Shown piece by piece: positions 1-10,255 of a stretch of 64,000 bases of DNA. Source of the stretch: Sulfitobacter sp043557345 (GTDB lineage Bacteria > Pseudomonadota > Alphaproteobacteria > Rhodobacterales > Rhodobacteraceae); NCBI RefSeq assembly GCF_043557345.1, contig NZ_JBIFFV010000003.1:186001-250000 (forward strand), read 5' to 3'. Under the pieces are notes generated by a model. That model was not told the origin of the DNA, did no database searches, and saw nothing but the letters and a program-made list of their open reading frames with translations. A program made the position numbers and the translations under genes. Each line of letters begins with the position of its first letter. The stretch's first letter is position 1.

Positions 1-162
1 GCCGCGGTAGCCGGTCACATAGCCCGCGGTATTGAGCCCCGCGGCACGGTCCCGCGCCGATTGCATCATCATCAGGCGCACCAGCGCCTGTGTGCCGTTC
101 AGCAGCACCGGGCTTTTGTCGAGGTCAAAACGGTCGTTCAGTGAAATCTTTTGCGTCGTCAT
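1..162 (-). CDS. Indolepyruvate ferredoxin oxidoreductase, N-terminal fragment
   Basis: The gene runs off the left edge of the window; only the first 54 codons are present. The reading starts at an ATG (160-162, reverse) behind a strong AGGGAGGG ribosome site. The visible residues begin MTTQKISLNDRFDLDKSPVL and continue with an NTAGYVTGYRG segment, which I recognise as the N-terminus of the long fused indolepyruvate ferredoxin oxidoreductases of proteobacteria. These thiamine-diphosphate, iron-sulfur enzymes oxidatively decarboxylate aryl pyruvates from aromatic amino acids to aryl-acetyl-CoA. It is divergent from a LysR gene, which may regulate it. The name rests on a short stretch, but that stretch is distinctive. 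Confidence 0.8.
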   Translation of the reverse strand, partial: MTTQKISLNDRFDLDKSPVLLNGTQALVRLMMMQSARDRAAGLNTAGYVTGYRG

Positions 163-209
163 GGCGGGCCCTCCCTAGCACGTCAGTCTTGCATGATTGC
201 CCGGATTAT

Positions 210-228
210 AGGTCACAGTTGCTGACCT
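210..228. promoter_or_regulatory. Candidate LysR operator between divergent genes
   Basis: AGGTCA (210-215) and TGACCT (223-228) form a perfect 6-bp inverted repeat with a 7-bp spacer. It lies in the 169-bp gap between the divergent indolepyruvate oxidoreductase and LysR genes. Its size and place fit a LysR-type binding site acting on both genes. Binding itself is inferred. Confidence 0.5.
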
Positions 229-331
229 GTATAGCAGTTATTCCGCAACGACAGTCTCGCAGGCGACGGTTTGTGCTGTTTTCTCCCGTCTATTAAGGTA
301 GGAGAAAGGCTGGGCAAGGAAAGTACGGGCC

Positions 332-1243
332 ATGGATTGGGACAAACTCAGAATTTTTCACGCCGTGGCCGATGCGGGGTCGCTGACCCATGCAGGCGAC
401 AAGCTGAACCTGTCGCAATCCGCCGTCAGCCGGCAGATTCGCGGGCTGGAAGAGCAGCTTAACACCAACCTCTTTCACCGACATGCGCGCGGGCTGATCC
501 TGACCGAACAGGGCGAGCTTTTGTTCGACGCGACTTCGGCCATGGCCAAACGCCTTGATGCCGCCGCCGCACGCATCCGCGACAGCGAAGAAGAGGTTTT
601 TGGCGAGCTGCGTGTCACGACGACGACCGGCTTCGGCACCCTCTGGCTCGCCCCACGCCTGCCCAAACTCTACGAGCAATATCCAGACCTCAAAGTCGAT
701 CTGATGCTCGAAGAACGCGTGCTCGACCTGCCGATGCGCGAGGCCGACGTGGCGATCCGCATGAAGGAACCAAGCCAAGCCGATCTGGTTCGCAAACGGC
801 TGATGTCCGTGCGCATGGGCCTCTACGCCAGCCCGGAGTATCTGGAAAAACACGGTACGCCCGCGCGGATGGAGGATATGACCGATCACCGGCTGATCTG
901 TCAGAACACCGACAGCGATCAGGTCGGCGCAGGGCTGCAACTTGTCAAAGAGCTGATGATGTACGACCTGCGCTCGCTCTTGACGGTGAACAACTACTTC
1001 GGCGTGCTCCAAGGCGTGGTGCACCACCTTGGCCTCGGGGTGCTGCCGAACTACCTCATCCAAGACTTCCCGCATATCGTGCAGGTCATGCCCGATATCG
1101 AATCCGCCGAAGTGCCGGTCTACCTCGCCTATCCAGAGGAATTGCGCCAATCCAAACGCGTCGCCGCCTTCAAGGATTTCGTTCAGGAAGAGATCATCAC
1201 CTACCGCAAACAATGGCGCGAACGGGTGGAGGGCGAAGGCTGA
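332..1243 (+). CDS. LysR family transcriptional regulator
   Basis: A 303-residue protein of standard LysR length. An N-terminal winged helix-turn-helix (about residues 3-62, with SLTHAGDKLNLSQSAVSRQI as the recognition region) is followed by a periplasmic-binding-protein-like effector domain from about residue 90 to the end. It is divergent from the indolepyruvate ferredoxin oxidoreductase gene, so control of that gene, and of itself, is the simplest hypothesis. The effector is unknown. The start fits the HTH, which in this family begins within the first few residues (MDWDKLRIFHAV). No terminator lies directly behind it; the next strong one (1399-1427) is better assigned to a small RNA. Confidence 0.92.
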   Translation: MDWDKLRIFHAVADAGSLTHAGDKLNLSQSAVSRQIRGLEEQLNTNLFHRHARGLILTEQGELLFDATSAMAKRLDAAAARIRDSEEEVFGELRVTTTTGFGTLWLAPRLPKLYEQYPDLKVDLMLEERVLDLPMREADVAIRMKEPSQADLVRKRLMSVRMGLYASPEYLEKHGTPARMEDMTDHRLICQNTDSDQVGAGLQLVKELMMYDLRSLLTVNNYFGVLQGVVHHLGLGVLPNYLIQDFPHIVQVMPDIESAEVPVYLAYPEELRQSKRVAAFKDFVQEEIITYRKQWRERVEGEG

Positions 1244-1299
1244 ACCGCAGCCTATGGCCAGCCATGCAACAGGCGCATATCGGCCATGATGACTTGCGA

Positions 1300-1427
1300 T
1301 GTTAAATAGCCTTGATTTGGGCAGCCCTGCCTCCTATTTCACCATCATGAAGATTGACAGCCTGAGGGCGCGTCGCTTCATACCTCCCTGTTGGACTTGG
1401 CCGAGCTTTTAGCTCGGCCTTTTTTTT
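1300..1427 (+). ncRNA. Candidate small RNA with two anti-Shine-Dalgarno motifs
   Basis: The 283-bp gap between the LysR gene and purL holds no convincing ORF but ends in a strong intrinsic terminator. Upstream of it are two CCUCC-type motifs, CCTCC at 1330-1334 and CCTCCC at 1383-1388. The first lies inside a region that GCCCT/AGGGC could close into a stem-loop; the second is in a linker before the terminator. Alphaproteobacterial sRNAs such as the alpha-r14 and CcsR families expose such CU-rich anti-SD motifs. The 5' end is a guess and I could not assign a promoter. The alternative is a purL leader or the LysR 3' UTR. Confidence 0.38.
1399..1427 (+). terminator. Intrinsic terminator upstream of purL
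   Basis: A perfect 9-bp stem (GGCCGAGCT at 1399-1407, AGCTCGGCC at 1411-1419) with a TTT loop, followed by eight T residues (1420-1427). It lies 156 bp past the LysR stop and 99 bp before purL. Confidence 0.9.
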
Positions 1428-1526
1428 GACCCAACGCCTTCTTTCAGCCCGCAGGCGGCCAAAGCCACTTCCCCCCCGGCATTTCCCCTTGTATGAGGGC
1501 GCAAACGCGCCAGCCGGGGAATTTCC

Positions 1527-3686
<2,160 letters not shown>

Positions 3687-3692
3687 ACCTCT

Positions 3693-3850
3693 GGTTTCGG
3701 AGCCGCCCTTGCTTGAGACCAAACGGTCGCGCGCAGGGCGGCGGGGCAAGCGAAATCGCCGAGGGGCCCCTTCAGGGGATACGGCTATTTCGCTTGAACC
3801 GACGACAGGCGGGTGACAGGCCGGGATCAATCAAGGGTGGGTCCGAAACC
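3693..3850. repeat. 158-bp imperfect palindrome, MITE-like
   Basis: The purL to CoxE-like gap (3687-3897) is mostly one inverted repeat. The outer arms 3693-3716 and 3827-3850 match at 21 of 24 positions. The inner arms 3747-3761 (CAAGCGAAATCGCCG) and 3782-3796 match at 14 of 15. CCCC-TTCA-GGGG closes the centre (3767-3778). The middle of the arms is diverged. The 10-bp string CCTCTGGTTT occurs at 3688-3697 and again at 3851-3860, flanking the element, which could be a target duplication. No ORF of note is inside. The folded RNA might also end purL transcripts. Confidence 0.7.
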
Positions 3851-3897
3851 CCTCTGGTTTTGGTGAGACCCGCAGCCCTCCGCCTGCCCTTCATCGG

Positions 3898-5157
3898 CTA
3901 AACCTCTGCGTTCAACCCCGCCAGCATCCGCGCCTTTTCGCCCGCATCATCGGGGCGCGAGATCGCCTGGGCCAGCGCTTCCAAAGATGCAATCGAATGC
4001 CCCGCGCGAAAACTATCGACATGGGGCAGCATCGCGCGAATCCCCGCCGCCTTGGGCGCGAAACCGTCCCAGCGAAGCAGCGGGTTCAGCCAAATGACCC
4101 GCCGCGCGGTCAGGTGTAGCCGCTGCATCTGCCGCGCCAGTTCCTCCGGATCGTCCCGGTCCAGCCCGTCGGTAATCAACAAGACCACCGCGCCCTGCCC
4201 CATTACCCGCCGCGACCAGTCGCGATTGAAGGTCGCCAGCGCCGCGCCGATGCGCGTGCCGCCCTCCCAGTCCTGCGCCTTCGCCCCCGCCGCGGCAAGC
4301 GCCGCATCCACGTCGCGGGTGGCAAGATGCCGGGTGATATTGGTCAGCCGGGTGCCAAAGGTGAAACCGTGCACCTGCGCCCAACCTTTGCCCCTGCGGT
4401 TGGCCACCGCATGCAAAAAATGCAGGATCACCCGGCTGTATTGACTCATCGAGCCGGAAATATCGCACAGCACGACGAGGTTCGGATAGCGCGCGCGGGG
4501 TGTCTTCCGATAAAGCCGGTCCATCTCTCCACCCCGCCGCAGCGCGGCTTTCATCGTGCGGGCCACATCGATCCGCCCCCGCGCCGCCGCCACATCGCGG
4601 CGGCTTGGCATCGGCGGCACCGGCAGGTCGATCTTGGCCAACATCCGTTTCGCCTCAGCCATTTCGGCAAGGCTCATCTGTTCGAAATCCAAACTGCGCA
4701 ACCGCTCCCGCGCGGACATGGTCAGGCTCGCATCCACCTCGACGAGGGTCTCCTCGGGCTGAGGCGCGTCCTCTCGCTCCGGCGCCTCGGCCCCGTCCAA
4801 CAGAGCCTCCGCCGCGCGTTTCTCTGCGGGTGTGGCGGGGCGATCCTCTTGCACGCCGCGGATCGCAGGCAACATCGCGGCCATCATATGTTCCAGATAG
4901 CGCGGGTCACGCCAATAAAGCCGGAATATCTGCGCAAAGACCCGCGCCTGTTCGGGCCGGCTCACAAAACAGGCGTGCAGCGTCCAATAGAAATCGCGGC
5001 GGCTGGTGAAGCCCACGGCGGCGACAGCCTCCACCGCCTCTACCACCCGGCCCGGCCCGATTGACAGCCCCGCCCGGCGCAGGGCGCGGGCGAAATGGGT
5101 GATATTCCCCGCAAGTTTGGGGTCGTCGGGCAGGTCCAAGGGCAGGTCTTCGCCCAT
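3898..5157 (-). CDS. VWA domain protein, CoxE-like
   Basis: A 419-residue protein. After an alpha-helical N-terminal half, a von Willebrand A domain begins near residue 226 with a MIDAS motif DISGSMS (about 232-238). This is the arrangement of CoxE, the metal-ion-binding partner of the MoxR ATPase CoxD in maturation of molybdenum CO dehydrogenase. It follows the MoxR gene by 4 bp, so the two are co-transcribed. I chose the ATG at 5157 because it sits right after the MoxR stop; an upstream extension would overlap MoxR and looks out of frame with the family. The role is inferred from the pair and from the Cox-like cluster 22 kb away. Confidence 0.88.
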   Translation of the reverse strand: MGEDLPLDLPDDPKLAGNITHFARALRRAGLSIGPGRVVEAVEAVAAVGFTSRRDFYWTLHACFVSRPEQARVFAQIFRLYWRDPRYLEHMMAAMLPAIRGVQEDRPATPAEKRAAEALLDGAEAPEREDAPQPEETLVEVDASLTMSARERLRSLDFEQMSLAEMAEAKRMLAKIDLPVPPMPSRRDVAAARGRIDVARTMKAALRRGGEMDRLYRKTPRARYPNLVVLCDISGSMSQYSRVILHFLHAVANRRGKGWAQVHGFTFGTRLTNITRHLATRDVDAALAAAGAKAQDWEGGTRIGAALATFNRDWSRRVMGQGAVVLLITDGLDRDDPEELARQMQRLHLTARRVIWLNPLLRWDGFAPKAAGIRAMLPHVDSFRAGHSIASLEALAQAISRPDDAGEKARMLAGLNAEV

Positions 5158-5161
5158 CGGT

Positions 5162-6070
5162 TCAGGCAGGCGCCAGCGATGCGCGGGCCTGATCAAGAAT
5201 GCGCGCCGCCTCGGAGCCTTGCAGCTTGGCAATGTCATCTTGATACTTCAGCACGGCCCCCAGCGTATCGGCGATGACCTCGGGGCTGAGCGTCGTGACA
5301 TCCAAGGCCAACAGACATTTCGCCCAGTCAATCGTCTCCGCCACGCCCGGTTTCTTGAACAGATCCTCGGTCCGCAATTGCTGGACAAAGGCCACCACCT
5401 CACGGCTCAGCGCCTCTGCGGCCTCAGGCGCGCGGGCGGCAAGGATCGCCATCTCGCGCGCCATATCCGGGTAATCGACCCAGTGGTAAAGACAGCGCCG
5501 TTTCAGCGCGTCATGCACCTCACGGGTGCGGTTCGAGGTCAGGATCACGATCGGCGGCTCGGGCGCGCGGATCGTGCCAAGCTCGGGTATGGTCACCTGA
5601 AAATCGCTCAACGCCTCCAACAAGAACGCCTCGAAAGGCGCATCTGTGCGGTCCAACTCGTCGATCAGCAGCACCGGGGCGCCCTTCTCATCCGGGCGCA
5701 GCGCCTGTAAAAGTGGGCGTTCGATCAGGTAGTCGTCACTGAACAACTCCTGCGTCAGCGCGCGCCGGTCTGCACCGCCGCCCGCCTCCGCCGTGCGGAT
5801 CGCGACCATCTGCGCGGGGAAATTCCATTCGTAAACCGCGCTGGATGCGTCGAGCCCCTCATAGCATTGTAACCGGATCAACCGACGCCCCAGACCGGCG
5901 GCCAGCGCCTTGGCGATCTCGGTCTTGCCGACGCCCGCCTCGCCCTCCAAAAACAGGGGCCGCCCCAGCGTAAGGCTGAGAAACACCACGACCCCAAGCG
6001 CGCGGTCGCAGACATAGCCCTCGGCGCTCAGCATCTCTTGGACCGCGTCGATCGTATCAATGTTTTTCAT
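5162..6070 (-). CDS. MoxR family AAA+ ATPase, CoxD-like
   Basis: A 302-residue AAA+ ATPase with Walker A GEAGVGKT (about 43-50), Walker B VLLIDELD (about 133-140) and sensor-1 region VILTSNRTREVHDALKRRC. MoxR ATPases act as chaperones that insert metal cofactors or assemble complexes; the CoxD branch matures the Mo-Cu or Mo hydroxylase active site. It is the first gene of a two-gene operon with the VWA protein. The start is the ATG at 6070 (MKNIDTIDAVQEML); longer readings extend into non-conserved, Pro/Cys-rich leader sequence. The 185-bp gap to the divergent glycosyltransferase gene should hold its promoter, but I see no clear boxes. Confidence 0.9.
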   Translation of the reverse strand: MKNIDTIDAVQEMLSAEGYVCDRALGVVVFLSLTLGRPLFLEGEAGVGKTEIAKALAAGLGRRLIRLQCYEGLDASSAVYEWNFPAQMVAIRTAEAGGGADRRALTQELFSDDYLIERPLLQALRPDEKGAPVLLIDELDRTDAPFEAFLLEALSDFQVTIPELGTIRAPEPPIVILTSNRTREVHDALKRRCLYHWVDYPDMAREMAILAARAPEAAEALSREVVAFVQQLRTEDLFKKPGVAETIDWAKCLLALDVTTLSPEVIADTLGAVLKYQDDIAKLQGSEAARILDQARASLAPA

Positions 6071-6255
6071 GGCCCCAGTGGTGCATCCCCGCCCCGCCCC
6101 GTCAAGAGGGCAGACCGCGCCGCGGCAGATTGACGGGATTTCCCCGCGCTGGCATAGTTCCGCGCAATAAACGACGGCTTCCGGCAACAAGGGGGCCACA
6201 GGGGCGGATATGGGACAGAGCATAATCATCGCGATCCGGCGCGGCGGGGTCTGAC

Positions 6256-7275
6256 ATGCGCATCACCGCTGTCACCTGCGTCAAGAACGAAGGCCCGTTT
6301 TTGCTGGAATGGATTGCCTTCAACCGGGTGATCGGGGTCACGGATTTCCTGTTTTACTCCAACGATTGCAGCGATGGTACCGATGCGCTGCTCGACGCGC
6401 TTGCCCGCCACGGTATCGTCACCCATCTGCCCAACCCGGCCACCAATCGAAACTACCAGATGCAAGCGCTCAAGGATGCGCGGCGTCGCCCAATCATCAC
6501 GCAGGCCAATTGGGTCTGGATCGCCGATGTGGACGAATTTCTGAACATCCATGTCGGCGACCACCGCCTGCCCGATTTGATCACGGCCTGCGGCAACCCG
6601 CAGGCGATCTCGCTGCATTTCCAGTTTTTCGCCAATGGCGGGGTCGAGGAGTTCGCCGACGCTCCCGTCATCGCGCAATTCACCCATAGCCATAATCCCG
6701 ACATTTGCTGTGCCGATACGGCGATCGAGGTGAAGACTTTGGTGCGCCAAGATTTCCCCTTGGGCTATTACGGCGCGCATCGGCCCTTCCACGATGACAC
6801 GAAACACCAGCCGCATTGGACCGATGGCGCAGGCCGACAGGTGCCCGCGCCCTTTCGCAGTGCCGCGAGCAAACGCCGCATCCGCGCCTTTCCGGCCCGT
6901 GATGCACGGCGCTTTGCCACGCTGAACCACTACGCGCTGCGCTCGCTTGACAGCTATCTGGTCAAGAACGACCGGGGCGACGTGAACCGGGAGCACCGCG
7001 CTTTCGATGACAGCTATTGGCGCGACCGGAACGATGCAGCTTGGGAGGATCGCTCGGTTCAGCGCTACCTGCCTGCCTTGCACGCCGAAATCGACCGCCT
7101 GAAGGCGCTGCCCGGCGTCGCCGATCTGCATGCCGCCTGCGTGGCCGCTCACCGCGCGCGCCGCGACGCGCTGCTGACCGATCCGGCATACCGCGCGATG
7201 CAGGCGCAACTGCGCGCAGCCAGCCCGTTTAGTGCCGCCGAGGCGCGGGTCCGCGCCGAGATCGGCCTGACATGA
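6256..7275 (+). CDS. Glycosyltransferase family 2-like protein
   Basis: A 339-residue protein of the GT2-like group (Glyco_tranf_2_4 type). It opens with TAVTCVKNEGPFLLEWIAF, has NDCSDGTDALLDAL (about 36-49) and the metal-binding DVDEF at 91-95. Such enzymes add a sugar to a cell-surface glycan or lipid; donor and acceptor are unknown. There is no signal peptide and no membrane segment, so it is cytoplasmic or peripheral. It is the first of four genes with overlapping or nearly touching ends (to 10951), so an operon is very likely. Its whole length is paralogous to the C-terminal half of the gene at 7898, including LNHYALRS-DS and the QR-LP-L-E-DRL tail. Confidence 0.88.
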   Translation: MRITAVTCVKNEGPFLLEWIAFNRVIGVTDFLFYSNDCSDGTDALLDALARHGIVTHLPNPATNRNYQMQALKDARRRPIITQANWVWIADVDEFLNIHVGDHRLPDLITACGNPQAISLHFQFFANGGVEEFADAPVIAQFTHSHNPDICCADTAIEVKTLVRQDFPLGYYGAHRPFHDDTKHQPHWTDGAGRQVPAPFRSAASKRRIRAFPARDARRFATLNHYALRSLDSYLVKNDRGDVNREHRAFDDSYWRDRNDAAWEDRSVQRYLPALHAEIDRLKALPGVADLHAACVAAHRARRDALLTDPAYRAMQAQLRAASPFSAAEARVRAEIGLT

Positions 7276-7898
7276 CGGGGCCGCGGATCGTCAACCTCGG
7301 CCTGCCCAAAACCGGGACAACCACGCTCACGGATGCGCTGCGCCACGCCGGGCTCAGGGTCGCGGATTGGCGCATTCGCAAGGGCCAAAGCAACGCGCCC
7401 GAGATCACCGGAGCGCATCTGGGGCGGATCATCTATGCCGACTACTTTGCCAGCGGCGACCCGCTGGCGCGGTTGCATGAATTCGATGCAATTAATGAGA
7501 TGAGCGCCGTACGCCATGACCGCAGCCTCTGGCCGCAGACCGATTGGGGCGTGATAAGCGCCATTCAGCACCACCATCCCAAGGTCAAGTTTTTGCTCTC
7601 GCACCGTGATCCGGCCAAGACGGCCAATAGCATGATGCGTTGGAACAATCTGGGCCGCCGCCGTTTGCCGCAGGCCGATGTGCCGGGGCTGCCCCGCGGT
7701 TTCGGCCGCGACGAGGCCGAGCTCGCCCGGTGGATCGAAGGGCATTTCGCCTTTTGCCGCCGTGTCTTTGCCGGCTGTGCCAACTTTTTGGAGTTCGACA
7801 TCGAAGACCCCGAGGCGCGCGACAAGATCGCGGATTATCTAGAGATCGACTTGCCGTGGTGGGGCCAAAGCAACAGTGGCAAGGCGGAGGCCGGGTGA
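7272..7898 (+). CDS. Sulfotransferase family protein
   Basis: A 208-residue protein with the two PAPS-binding signatures of sulfotransferases: the 5'-phosphosulfate loop PKTGTTT at residues 12-18 and a 3'-phosphate-binding segment LLSHRDPAKTANS (about 108-120). It would move sulfate from PAPS to a hydroxyl of a glycan or lipid. It overlaps the glycosyltransferase stop by 4 bp (ATGA) and its TGA overlaps the next ATG by one base, so translation is probably coupled. That points to a sulfated sugar product made together with its neighbours. The protein is short for the family (usually 250-300), but both motifs are intact. Confidence 0.82.
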   Translation: MTGPRIVNLGLPKTGTTTLTDALRHAGLRVADWRIRKGQSNAPEITGAHLGRIIYADYFASGDPLARLHEFDAINEMSAVRHDRSLWPQTDWGVISAIQHHHPKVKFLLSHRDPAKTANSMMRWNNLGRRRLPQADVPGLPRGFGRDEAELARWIEGHFAFCRRVFAGCANFLEFDIEDPEARDKIADYLEIDLPWWGQSNSGKAEAG

Positions 7899-10252
7899 TG
7901 CGGCTGACCCTCTTTATCGGCCCGACCGAACGCGCTGCCGCCCGGCTGCGCACTATCTTGCATCAGCAAAAGGACGCGCTGCTCAAGCAGGGGGTTCTGG
8001 CCGCCGATTGGAACCACGTCCGCCTCTATGCCGCCTGCGCCGCCCCGGAAGCGGTGGGTCTGCTACGCCACCGCCGCGGCTTGGACAGCCCCCTGATCGG
8101 CACCACCCTGCGCGATGAATTTCACGCGCTGATCCCGCATGAGTTGGCCAAGACCCGCGCCGAACATGTGGTGCTGAGCGCGGCACAATTGGGCAATCTG
8201 TTGTCACACCCCGAAGAGCTGCGCGCCCTGCACGATCTGCTGCGCCCCTATTTCGACGACATCCGCGTGGTCGCCCATCTGGATGAACAGGCGCGAACGC
8301 TGGTTGCGCATTACGGCTTTGCCGTGGCCGAAAGCCGCCGTCATCCGCTGTCACAGGAATTGGCCTTGGCCGAGCGCGGCGACTGGTGGCAAGGCGCGCT
8401 TGCTCAAAGGGAGGTCGCACCGGATTTCGGCCTCTTCCCCGAGGTGCAAGCCCCGCCCTTTTGGCTTGATTATCAAGCGCTGCACGCCCATTGGGCCGCC
8501 GCCTTCGGCACAGCGAGCATTACGTTTCGCCCCCTCGACCTGCCACATCTTATGTCCAAGGCCGGGGCCAGCGAGATCACCGAGAGCTTGGGCCTTTCCA
8601 CGCCCCTCGGCCCCGTCGCTCCGGGCCGCGCCCTCGCAGCCCTGCCCGCGCCTTGGCTGACGCGGATGCGGCAGTTCAATGATGTGCTGATCCGCTATCA
8701 ACAGGCCCATGACCTCGCCTGCCCGCGCAGCACATGGAGCCAGATGTTGCAGGCGCTGCAAATCGGCGGCCCCGTGATCAAACCCGGGAGCCTCGCCGCG
8801 ATCTCTGACCATTTCGCCCGCGACAATGCCGCGCTCATCGCCCGTTTTCCCGCGCTGGATCAGGCGCTTACCCCCGATGCGCCCGAGGCTACATGGCAAG
8901 AAGCCGACCCTCAGTTCGGCTTTCGCGCCACCCAATACCTCACAGCCTTCGCCCACCGCATCCGCAGCGCCGCGACCCCGCTCGCGCAAAAACGCGCGGA
9001 GGTTGAGGAGGCGCGCCGATCTGCCGCAAAGTTCGAGGCGCTGTTGCACGATCCCGACGCCCCCAAAGAGGCACGCGCCGCGAATGCCCGGCTCCTCACC
9101 CGGCTGAAGGTCAACCACGAAACGATCCTGCGCGGCCCTTTCCGCCCCCACAACGGCGCGGCCCCTGCGGGCGAAGACCAGCCCGCGCCCGTTTACACCG
9201 CCGTCCCCCCGCGCGCATTGCCACCCGGCAACAGCGGCAATGTCATCGTCGCCTGCATGAAGAACGAAGCGCCTTATATCGTCGAATGGGTGGCCTATCA
9301 CCGCGCTGTGGGCTTCGATAACTTCCTGATCTACACCAATGATTGCAGCGACGGCACCGATGCCGTTTTGGGGCGGCTGCAAGACATGGGCATTCTACAG
9401 CACCGCAACAACGACGATTGGAAAGGCAACTCCCCCCAACAACACGCGCTGAACCAAGCGCCGAAGGAACCGCTCGTCCGCCAGGCGGAATGGATCGCGC
9501 ATATTGACGTGGATGAATTCGTCAATATCCGCACCGGCAACGGCAGGCTCCAAGACTTCTTCGCCGCCGCCCCCGAAGCCACGAATATCGCGATGACGTG
9601 GCGCCTTTTCGGCCACAACGGCGTGACTGCCCTGTCGGCAACCCCCGTGATCGGCCAATTCGACCACTGCGCGCCGAGCTTTTGCCCCAAACCCCATACC
9701 GCATGGGGGTTCAAGACGATGTTCCGCAACCTCGGCGCCTATGGCAAACTCTCCTGCCACCGGCCAAACAAATTGAATGAGGCCGCGGCGGGCCAAGTCA
9801 AATGGGTCAATGGCGCGGGCCGCGACATGACGCGCGATGCGTTGCGCAATGGCTGGCGGTCCTCGCGCAGCAACATCGGCTATGACCTGTTACAGTTGAA
9901 CCACTATGCCCTCCGCTCAGCCGACTCCTTCCTCATCAAACGCCAACGCGGGCGCGCGCTTCACGTCGACCGCTCCATCGGGATCAACTATTGGATCCGA
10001 ATGGACTGGAACGACCACCGTGACCTGTCGATCCAGCGCAACCTGCCCCGTCTGCGCACCGAGATGGACCGCCTCCTCGCCGACGCCCAACTTCGCAAAC
10101 ACCATAAAGCGGGCCTCGACTGGCACCGCGCCAAGGCCGAAGACCTGCGCCAGACACCGGAATTCCGCGATCTCTACCGCCAAGCGCTTAACATCAAGTT
10201 AACCGCGACCGAGCGTGCCGCCTATGCCCTTGCCCTCGATATGGAAAGCTGA
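7898..10252 (+). CDS. Fusion: degenerate sulfotransferase-like domain + GT2 glycosyltransferase
   Basis: A 784-residue two-part protein. Residues about 447-784 are a GT2-like domain (VIVACMKNEAPYIVEWVAYH, NDCSDGTDAVLGRL, DVDEF at 537-541) clearly paralogous to the protein at 6256. Residues 1 to about 350 begin LTLFIGPTERAAARLRTI, laid out like the LHIG-PKTGTTALQ start of sulfotransferase-fold proteins but without the PKTGTT residues, so I infer a dead or altered PAPS fold. Residues 360-410 are charged and helical, probably a linker. The start is the ATG overlapping the sulfotransferase stop; a longer in-frame reading exists but would run through the upstream gene. It belongs to the same operon. 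Confidence 0.82.
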   Translation: MRLTLFIGPTERAAARLRTILHQQKDALLKQGVLAADWNHVRLYAACAAPEAVGLLRHRRGLDSPLIGTTLRDEFHALIPHELAKTRAEHVVLSAAQLGNLLSHPEELRALHDLLRPYFDDIRVVAHLDEQARTLVAHYGFAVAESRRHPLSQELALAERGDWWQGALAQREVAPDFGLFPEVQAPPFWLDYQALHAHWAAAFGTASITFRPLDLPHLMSKAGASEITESLGLSTPLGPVAPGRALAALPAPWLTRMRQFNDVLIRYQQAHDLACPRSTWSQMLQALQIGGPVIKPGSLAAISDHFARDNAALIARFPALDQALTPDAPEATWQEADPQFGFRATQYLTAFAHRIRSAATPLAQKRAEVEEARRSAAKFEALLHDPDAPKEARAANARLLTRLKVNHETILRGPFRPHNGAAPAGEDQPAPVYTAVPPRALPPGNSGNVIVACMKNEAPYIVEWVAYHRAVGFDNFLIYTNDCSDGTDAVLGRLQDMGILQHRNNDDWKGNSPQQHALNQAPKEPLVRQAEWIAHIDVDEFVNIRTGNGRLQDFFAAAPEATNIAMTWRLFGHNGVTALSATPVIGQFDHCAPSFCPKPHTAWGFKTMFRNLGAYGKLSCHRPNKLNEAAAGQVKWVNGAGRDMTRDALRNGWRSSRSNIGYDLLQLNHYALRSADSFLIKRQRGRALHVDRSIGINYWIRMDWNDHRDLSIQRNLPRLRTEMDRLLADAQLRKHHKAGLDWHRAKAEDLRQTPEFRDLYRQALNIKLTATERAAYALALDMES

Positions 10253-10255
10253 CCC

